Assembly: GCA_031969915.1 (NCBI GenBank)
Contig: DALYJJ010000188.1
Coordinates: forward strand, 1-10,280
DNA length: 10,280 bases
Reading direction: 5' to 3'
Origin: DALYJJ01 sp031969915
GTDB taxonomy: Bacteria > Acidobacteriota > Terriglobia > Bryobacterales > Bryobacteraceae
Shown here: piece by piece, positions 6,716-10,280 of the stretch
Position numbering within the stretch: position 1 is the stretch's first letter
Layout of the letters: the number at the start of each line of letters is the position of its first letter
The notes under the pieces: model-generated
What the model saw: only the letters and a program-made list of their open reading frames with translations
The model's database searches: none
What the model was told of the DNA's origin: nothing
Position numbers and translations under genes: made by a program

Positions 6716-6731
6716 GCCCGCCGAAGCGGGC
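6716..6731 (-). other. UUCG-tetraloop hairpin after rpmA
   Basis: Read on the minus strand, GCCCGC-TTCG-GCGGGC forms a 6-bp stem closed by a C(UUCG)G tetraloop, an exceptionally stable RNA fold. It begins 11 bases after the rpmA stop and precedes the terminator, so the transcript would end in tandem hairpins, which may protect the 3' end from exonucleases. Confidence 0.6.
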
Positions 6732-6742
6732 TGCCGGAACCC

Positions 6743-7006
6743 TTACTCCGCGGGAGCGGCGGCGATGCTCACAAACTTGCCGAACCGCCCGCGATCGCGA
6801 AACTCCACCGTACCCGTGACCCGGGCGTACAGCGTATCGTCGCTGCCGATGCCCACGTTCTCGCCCGGCTTGTACTTCGTACCGCGCTGGCGAACGATGA
6901 TCGAACCGCCGCTCACCAACTGCCCGCCGAACGCCTTCACACCCAGCCGCTGCGCTGTCGAATCGCGCCCGTTTTTCGAACTGCCTAATCCCTTTTTATG
7001 TGCCAT
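6743..7006 (-). CDS. rpmA: 50S ribosomal protein bL27
   Basis: bL27 is a small basic protein of the large ribosomal subunit whose N-terminal tail reaches toward the peptidyl-transferase centre. The 87-residue product starts MAHKKGLGSSKNGRDS and continues with the family core SGGSIIVRQRGTKYKPG and GRFGKFVSI, all as expected. The tail begins directly with AHKKG, so there is no cleavable N-terminal extension like that of Firmicutes. GGGAG (7016-7020) lies nine bases before the ATG. It follows rplU by 18 bp and is clearly cotranscribed with it. Confidence 0.98.
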   Translation of the reverse strand: MAHKKGLGSSKNGRDSTAQRLGVKAFGGQLVSGGSIIVRQRGTKYKPGENVGIGSDDTLYARVTGTVEFRDRGRFGKFVSIAAAPAE

Positions 7007-7024
7007 GACTGAATGCTCCCGTCC

Positions 7025-7336
7025 TCAGGCTTCGATCCCGGTGACCTTCACCTGCGTGTAGTTCTGCCGGTGCCCGATGGTGCGCTTGTACTGCTTCTTG
7101 CGCTTGAACTTGAACACCGTGACCTTCGTCCCGCGCCCGTGGTCCTCAATCCTGCCCAACACGCGCGCCGACGCCACTTCCGCACCGGCGAGCATCTGCC
7201 CGTCGTCGTTGCTCACCGCCACCACCCGGCCCAGTTGCACTTCGGTGCCCGGCTCGCCCGGAATCGTCTCCACCCGGACGGATTCGCCCGGCGCAACACG
7301 ATATTGCTTCCCGCCGGTCTCGATCACTGCGTACAT
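7025..7336 (-). CDS. rplU: 50S ribosomal protein bL21
   Basis: bL21 binds 23S rRNA in the large subunit. The 103-residue product has the normal length and signature segments: MYAVIETGGKQYRV at the N-terminus, the conserved VTVFKFKRKKQYKR stretch (72-85), and the GHRQNYTQVKV end. GGAG (7347-7344 on the minus strand) is seven bases before the ATG. It is the first ribosomal gene of the rplU-rpmA unit. The 162 bp upstream should hold its promoter and leader, including a G-rich stretch on the coding strand. Confidence 0.98.
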   Translation of the reverse strand: MYAVIETGGKQYRVAPGESVRVETIPGEPGTEVQLGRVVAVSNDDGQMLAGAEVASARVLGRIEDHGRGTKVTVFKFKRKKQYKRTIGHRQNYTQVKVTGIEA

Positions 7337-7498
7337 AACAATTCTCCGCTCTCGAACGTTTTGAGGTTTTGCGCTGGTCTCGGAGGACTACCGCCGCGGT
7401 CACACACACAAGGAGGGCGCGCCGTCTACAGCCTCGATCTCCCAGTCTACCCCATCCCCAGCCCCCCACGCAAACCACGAAAACCCACCCACTCCCCG
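7337..7498 (-). promoter_or_regulatory. rplU upstream region with G-rich tract
   Basis: This spacer separates the thioesterase stop from rplU. I could not place a convincing -35/-10 pair. On the minus strand it holds four G-runs at 7467-7441 (GGGGGG, GGGG, GGGG, GGG with loops of 2, 2 and 6), matching the usual G-quadruplex rule, with more G-runs just upstream of them. Nearer rplU are a (CA)5 tract (7401-7410) and an 11-bp palindrome ACCGC-C-GCGGT (7390-7400). No terminator for the thioesterase gene is visible, so read-through into rplU is possible. Confidence 0.5.
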
Positions 7499-7897
7499 TC
7501 ACCCGCCGGTGCGCTTCCCCCGTACTCGTTGGGCGAATTTGTCCACCCGGATGATCGCTCGCTCGTGCGTGCCTTCGCCCACCAGGTCCTTCTCGTCCCG
7601 CGCCTCCACCCGGAACCGCACCCGGCTCCCCTCCACTCCGATCACTTCGGCCGTGAACTTCACCTTCATCCCCATCGGCGTCGCCGCCAGGTGGCGGATG
7701 TTGACCTCCGTGCCGACCGTGTCCTGACCCGGTTCCAGCAGGTCCTTGATCGTATTGCGCGAGGTGATCTCCATGTAGGCGATCATCCACGGTGTACCCA
7801 GCACGCGCGCTTCTTCGCTGCCCAGGAATGAAATGGCCACGTCGCCGGTTACCAGCAATGTGTACTCTCCGCGCGTACCGACGGGAATCTCAGGCAT
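7499..7897 (-). CDS. FlK-like hotdog-fold acyl-CoA thioesterase
   Basis: This 132-residue protein should hydrolyse an acyl-CoA thioester in the cytoplasm. It matches fluoroacetyl-CoA thioesterase FlK across its length: LEPGQDTVGT, RHLAATPMG (68-76) and GTHERAIIRVDKF (109-121). Thr35, Glu43 and His69 occupy the places of the FlK catalytic Thr, Glu and His with the same spacing (8 and 26 residues), and Gly62 is also kept. The Phe that gates the FlK pocket and recognises fluorine aligns with a charged or small residue near 29, so a broader acyl-CoA substrate is more likely than fluoroacetate. ATG 7897 is chosen because homology begins there; the frame stays open upstream but that part resembles nothing. 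No Shine-Dalgarno is evident. It is upstream of rplU and divergent from a secreted LolA-like gene. Confidence 0.85.
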   Translation of the reverse strand: MPEIPVGTRGEYTLLVTGDVAISFLGSEEARVLGTPWMIAYMEITSRNTIKDLLEPGQDTVGTEVNIRHLAATPMGMKVKFTAEVIGVEGSRVRFRVEARDEKDLVGEGTHERAIIRVDKFAQRVRGKRTGG

Positions 7898-8150
7898 AGC
7901 GATATGGTGCCACAGTTGCCGGCCGATGAGCTGTTTCGAGGTCCGTCCTCGCGTGAGATCACGAGAGACAGGTCGGAAACCTGAATTTGCCCTCAGCAGT
8001 TCGACTGTGTGGAAAGGCAGTTTGACCCGGAAATGTTGCCGCTCAATGGGAACTTCCCGATTGCTTGGCGCATCAGTAGCTGGTAGAGTAGGTAAATCAG
8101 CGGGATGGCCGGAAGCCCGGTCGTACCCGTCTATCATTAAGGACTTATTC
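7898..8150. promoter_or_regulatory. divergent regulatory region, thioesterase/LolA-like gene
   Basis: This 253-bp non-coding spacer lies between two divergent starts. It contains two adjacent inverted repeats: an imperfect one at 7948-7967 (CGTGA-GA-TCACG core, outer CTC/GAG) and a perfect CAGGT-CGGAA-ACCTG at 7969-7983. A candidate promoter for the rightward gene lies at 8061-8089. I found no clear promoter for the leftward thioesterase. Confidence 0.45.
8061..8089 (+). promoter_or_regulatory. candidate promoter of the LolA-like gene
   Basis: TTGCTT (8061-8066) and TAGAGT (8084-8089) are separated by exactly 17 bp, and transcription would start near 8096, about 55 bases before the TTG start codon. 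Each hexamer matches the sigma-70 consensus at about four of six bases, so the call is tentative. Confidence 0.4.
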
Positions 8151-8867
8151 TTGAAGCTGATTGGACTGATTTCGTTGGCTGCGGTGGCAGGGTTGGCCTT
8201 CGCGGGCGAACCCCTTCCCGCCGACGCCATGCCCGACGTGCTGGATCGCTACATCTCGAACACCGCCCAGAATTCTCTCCGCGGCGTCCAGATGGAGGTC
8301 GAGTTCGACGCCAAGCTCCCGAAACTCAAGAAGGAAGGCAAGCTCACCGCCTGGAGGGTCATCTCCAAAGTGGGCAGCGTCCGGTACATCGTCGATAAGT
8401 TCGTCGGCGACAATTCGGTGAAGAAGGACGTCATCGCCCGCTACATGGCAGCGGAACAGCAGGCCCAGCAGGACGCCACGCCCACCTCCACCGCCATCAC
8501 CCCCGACAACTACAAGTTTAAGTACAAGGGTCTCAAGGAAATCGCCGGCCGCTCCGCCCATGTCTACGAACTCAACCCCCGCAAAAAGCGCGTGGGCCTC
8601 TTCAAGGGTGAACTTTGGGTGGATGCCGAGACCTTTCTGCCGCTGCTCGAAACGGGCCGCTTCGTCAAGAGCCCGTCGATCTTCCTCAAGAAGGTCGAGT
8701 TCGTTCGCGAGTACGAAATCGCCAATGGCCGGGCCATCCCGAAGCACATCGAAAGCCACGTCGACACCCGGCTGTGGGGCCGCGCGGATCTGACCATCAA
8801 CTTCCGCAACCTCACTACGGTCGCCGACAACGAACCTGCGGCGCCGCTGTCCTCCGAGTTGCAGTAA
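8151..8867 (+). CDS. secreted LolA-fold-like protein of unknown function
   Basis: This exported protein of 238 residues has no function I can assign firmly. I chose TTG 8151 because AAGGA (8139-8143) sits seven bases upstream and the product then begins with a clean signal peptide (MKLIGLISLAAVAGLAFAG, cut near residue 18-19). An upstream ATG at 7833 would put unrelated sequence before it. The mature part alternates short strands; GELWVDAETFLPL (153-165), the VKSPSIFLKKVEF segment (172-184) and RADLTINF (211-218) recall the LolA/LolB-like beta-sheet fold of outer-membrane lipoprotein-sorting proteins, which bind lipids in a curved sheet. There is no lipobox Cys, so it is likely soluble and periplasmic. 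The Gln/Ala/Thr-rich stretch at 100-116 is probably a loop. It is followed 81 bp later by the exported isomerase-like gene on the same strand. Confidence 0.75.
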   Translation: MKLIGLISLAAVAGLAFAGEPLPADAMPDVLDRYISNTAQNSLRGVQMEVEFDAKLPKLKKEGKLTAWRVISKVGSVRYIVDKFVGDNSVKKDVIARYMAAEQQAQQDATPTSTAITPDNYKFKYKGLKEIAGRSAHVYELNPRKKRVGLFKGELWVDAETFLPLLETGRFVKSPSIFLKKVEFVREYEIANGRAIPKHIESHVDTRLWGRADLTINFRNLTTVADNEPAAPLSSELQ

Positions 8868-8948
8868 GCCCCGCGGCGTTCCCGCACCGCCACGTTATGC
8901 CGTCGCGCCAGTTGCGCTGACGCCCCGCGCCGGTATGGAATAGTTGCC

Positions 8949-9860
8949 ATGATCCGACGCCGTTCCCTGCTCACCTCGGCCCTTGCCGCCGGCGCGGCCG
9001 CCACCGCCTCCGCCGGTTCGGCCGCCGCTCAATCGAATTCCGCGAAGTTCCGGCTCCGCTACGGCCCGCACCCCGGGATGTTCCGCCAGCACGCCGGCGA
9101 GAGCATCATTGACCAGATCAAGTTCTGCGCCGACCAGGGCTTCACCGGCTGGGAAGACAACGGCGCCATGGGCCGCACGCCCGAACTGCAAACGCAGATC
9201 GGCGAGGCCCTCTCCAAGGCCGGCATGAAGATGGGCGTCTTCGTGTCCTACGCCGATTTTCGGACCTCGGACTTTGTCACCAAGACCGACAAGGAGTTTC
9301 GCGCCAAGCTCCAGGGCGTGATGCGGACCGCCGTCGATTGCGCCAAGCGCGTCGGCGCCAAATGGCACACCGTCGTTCCCAGCACCACCAACGATCGCAT
9401 CGACCCCGGCTATCAGCTCGCCAACTGCATCACCAATCTCAAGGCCATGTGCGAGATCCTCGAGCCCGCCGGCCTGGTCATGGTCCTCGAGCCGCTGAAC
9501 TGGTACCGCGATCACCCCAGCCTGTTCCTCCGTTCCGTGCCCCAGTCCTACGCGGTCTGCAAAGGCGTGAACTCGCCAAGCTGCAAGATCCTCGACGATC
9601 TCTATCACCAGCAGATCGACGTCGGCAATCTGATCCCGAACATGGAGAAGGCGTGGGACGAGATCGCCTACATCCAGGTGGGCGATAACCCCGGCCGCAA
9701 GGAGCCCACCACCGGCGAGATCAACTACAAGAAGATCTTCGAGTGGCTCCATAAGAAGGCCTTCGACGGCATCGTCGGCATGGAGCACGGCAACAGCCTG
9801 CCCGGCAAGGAAGGCGAGGCCGCGGTGATCAAGGCCTATCGCGAATGCGATAGCTTCTAG
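8949..9860 (+). CDS. Tat-exported hydroxypyruvate isomerase-like TIM-barrel protein
   Basis: This 303-residue protein belongs to the xylose isomerase-like TIM-barrel (AP endonuclease 2) superfamily, closest in motifs to hydroxypyruvate isomerase (Hyi), which interconverts hydroxypyruvate and tartronate semialdehyde. The Hyi-like motifs are LEPLNW (180-185), DLYHQQ (217-222) and IQVGDNPGRKEPTTGEINY (242-260). Probable metal ligands are Glu181, Asp217, Gln243 and Glu279. The N-terminus is a Tat signal, RRRSLL (3-8) followed by an Ala-rich core ending in AAAQS, so the protein should fold with its metal and then be exported. Periplasmic location argues against ordinary glyoxylate metabolism and suggests a sugar isomerase or epimerase role. 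GGAA lies about eight bases before the ATG. The gene ends in a CTAG shared with the convergent deacetylase stop. Confidence 0.85.
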   Translation: MIRRRSLLTSALAAGAAATASAGSAAAQSNSAKFRLRYGPHPGMFRQHAGESIIDQIKFCADQGFTGWEDNGAMGRTPELQTQIGEALSKAGMKMGVFVSYADFRTSDFVTKTDKEFRAKLQGVMRTAVDCAKRVGAKWHTVVPSTTNDRIDPGYQLANCITNLKAMCEILEPAGLVMVLEPLNWYRDHPSLFLRSVPQSYAVCKGVNSPSCKILDDLYHQQIDVGNLIPNMEKAWDEIAYIQVGDNPGRKEPTTGEINYKKIFEWLHKKAFDGIVGMEHGNSLPGKEGEAAVIKAYRECDSF

Positions 9861-10280
9861 GCGATCAGTTCGCTCACCGTCACGCACTGGAGGCCCTTCG
9901 CCCGCAGTGCGATGAGGACCGCTTCGAGGGCGTCCGCCGTGGCGCCCGTCTCCGGCCGCGCCGCGCGCTCGCGCCCGTCGTGCAGGCACAGAATCGCCCC
10001 GTTCCGCAATCCCCGCAGCAGCCGCCGGGATACCGCGGGCGCGCCGTCTTTCCAATCCCGCCCGATCGCCGACCACAGCACGCCCGTCAGCCCCATCTCG
10101 TCGAGCACCCCGCCCAGGCCCGGCCAGCGAACGCCGTACGGAGGCCGGAAGAGCCTCGGCGAAACGCCCGCGGCATCTTCGATCGAACGCTGCCCCCGCC
10201 CGATCTCCTCCCGCAGGAACGTTTGCCCGCGCAGCCAGAGCCGCGCATGCGTTTCGGTGTGGTTCCCGATCTCGTGCCCC
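9857..10280 (-). CDS. polysaccharide deacetylase (NodB domain), 5' part beyond window
   Basis: About 140 C-terminal residues of a NodB-type carbohydrate esterase (CE4) are visible; the gene continues off the right edge. These metal-dependent enzymes remove N-acetyl groups from peptidoglycan, chitin oligomers or exopolysaccharide, usually outside the cytoplasm. Visible motifs are GHEIGNHTETH (motif 2, with the HxxxH zinc ligands), RPPYG (motif 3), DWKD (motif 4) and LHDG (motif 5). Motif 1, with the catalytic Asp and the Asp metal ligand, is outside the window, so activity cannot be fully judged. An internal ATG at 10108 is not the start, since motifs 2 and 3 lie upstream of it. Its stop overlaps the convergent isomerase stop by sharing CTAG at 9857-9860. 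Confidence 0.9.
   Translation of the reverse strand, partial: GHEIGNHTETHARLWLRGQTFLREEIGRGQRSIEDAAGVSPRLFRPPYGVRWPGLGGVLDEMGLTGVLWSAIGRDWKDGAPAVSRRLLRGLRNGAILCLHDGRERAARPETGATADALEAVLIALRAKGLQCVTVSELIA

Noticed and set aside
7898..8230. N-terminal extension of the thioesterase (111 residues)
   Set aside because: FlK similarity begins at the ATG at 7897; the upstream part has no recognisable domain and would run into the divergent gene's start.
8145..8759. Minus-strand open frame opposite the LolA-like gene
   Set aside because: The plus strand has a ribosome site, signal peptide and coherent domain; the minus product is Gly/Asp/Leu-rich shadow sequence.
1..10280. Mobile element, CRISPR array, tRNA or defence system
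   Set aside because: No transposase, integrase, terminal repeats, regularly spaced repeats, tRNA-like fold or known defence domain is visible in the window.

Overview
This is a high-GC bacterial chromosome segment with tightly packed genes. The style fits Acidobacteriota of the Solibacter/Bryobacter kind: long PAS-rich histidine kinases, Tat-exported sugar-isomerase-like TIM barrels, and core ribosomal genes beside poorly characterised secreted proteins. That placement is inferred from gene content and composition, not from a marker-gene comparison. I see no phage, transposon, CRISPR array, tRNA or rRNA.

Layout from left to right: (1) 1-82 is non-coding, with a GC hairpin and three tandem GCTGANN heptamers. 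(2) 83-2527 (-) encodes an orphan sensor histidine kinase with a degenerate receiver, four PAS domains and a HisKA/HATPase core. (3) Divergent from it, thiD (2623-3405, +) is followed 16 bp later by an SDR dehydrogenase (3422-4171, +). (4) 4172-4414 is a regulatory interval with a perfect TATAAT flanked by two copies of one palindrome. It drives a secreted single-domain penicillin-binding transpeptidase (4415-5653, +). (5) That gene runs 76 bp into the 3' end of a minus-strand block, which in transcription order is an FlK-like hotdog thioesterase (7499-7897), rplU (7025-7336), rpmA (6743-7006) and obgE (5578-6657). A strong intrinsic terminator sits between rpmA and obgE. (6) Divergent from the thioesterase is a secreted LolA-fold-like protein with a TTG start (8151-8867, +), then a Tat-exported hydroxypyruvate-isomerase-like protein (8949-9860, +). 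(7) The right edge holds the 3' part of a polysaccharide deacetylase (minus strand), whose stop codon shares a CTAG with the isomerase stop.

Functionally the window mixes housekeeping (thiamine salvage/biosynthesis, bL21/bL27, the ribosome-assembly GTPase Obg) with envelope functions (transpeptidase, LolA-like protein, exported isomerase, polysaccharide deacetylase). I find no convincing undescribed multi-gene system. The strongest unexplained signals are the duplicated operator-like palindrome around the transpeptidase promoter, the antisense overlap of the transpeptidase and obgE tails, and the terminator placed directly before obgE.
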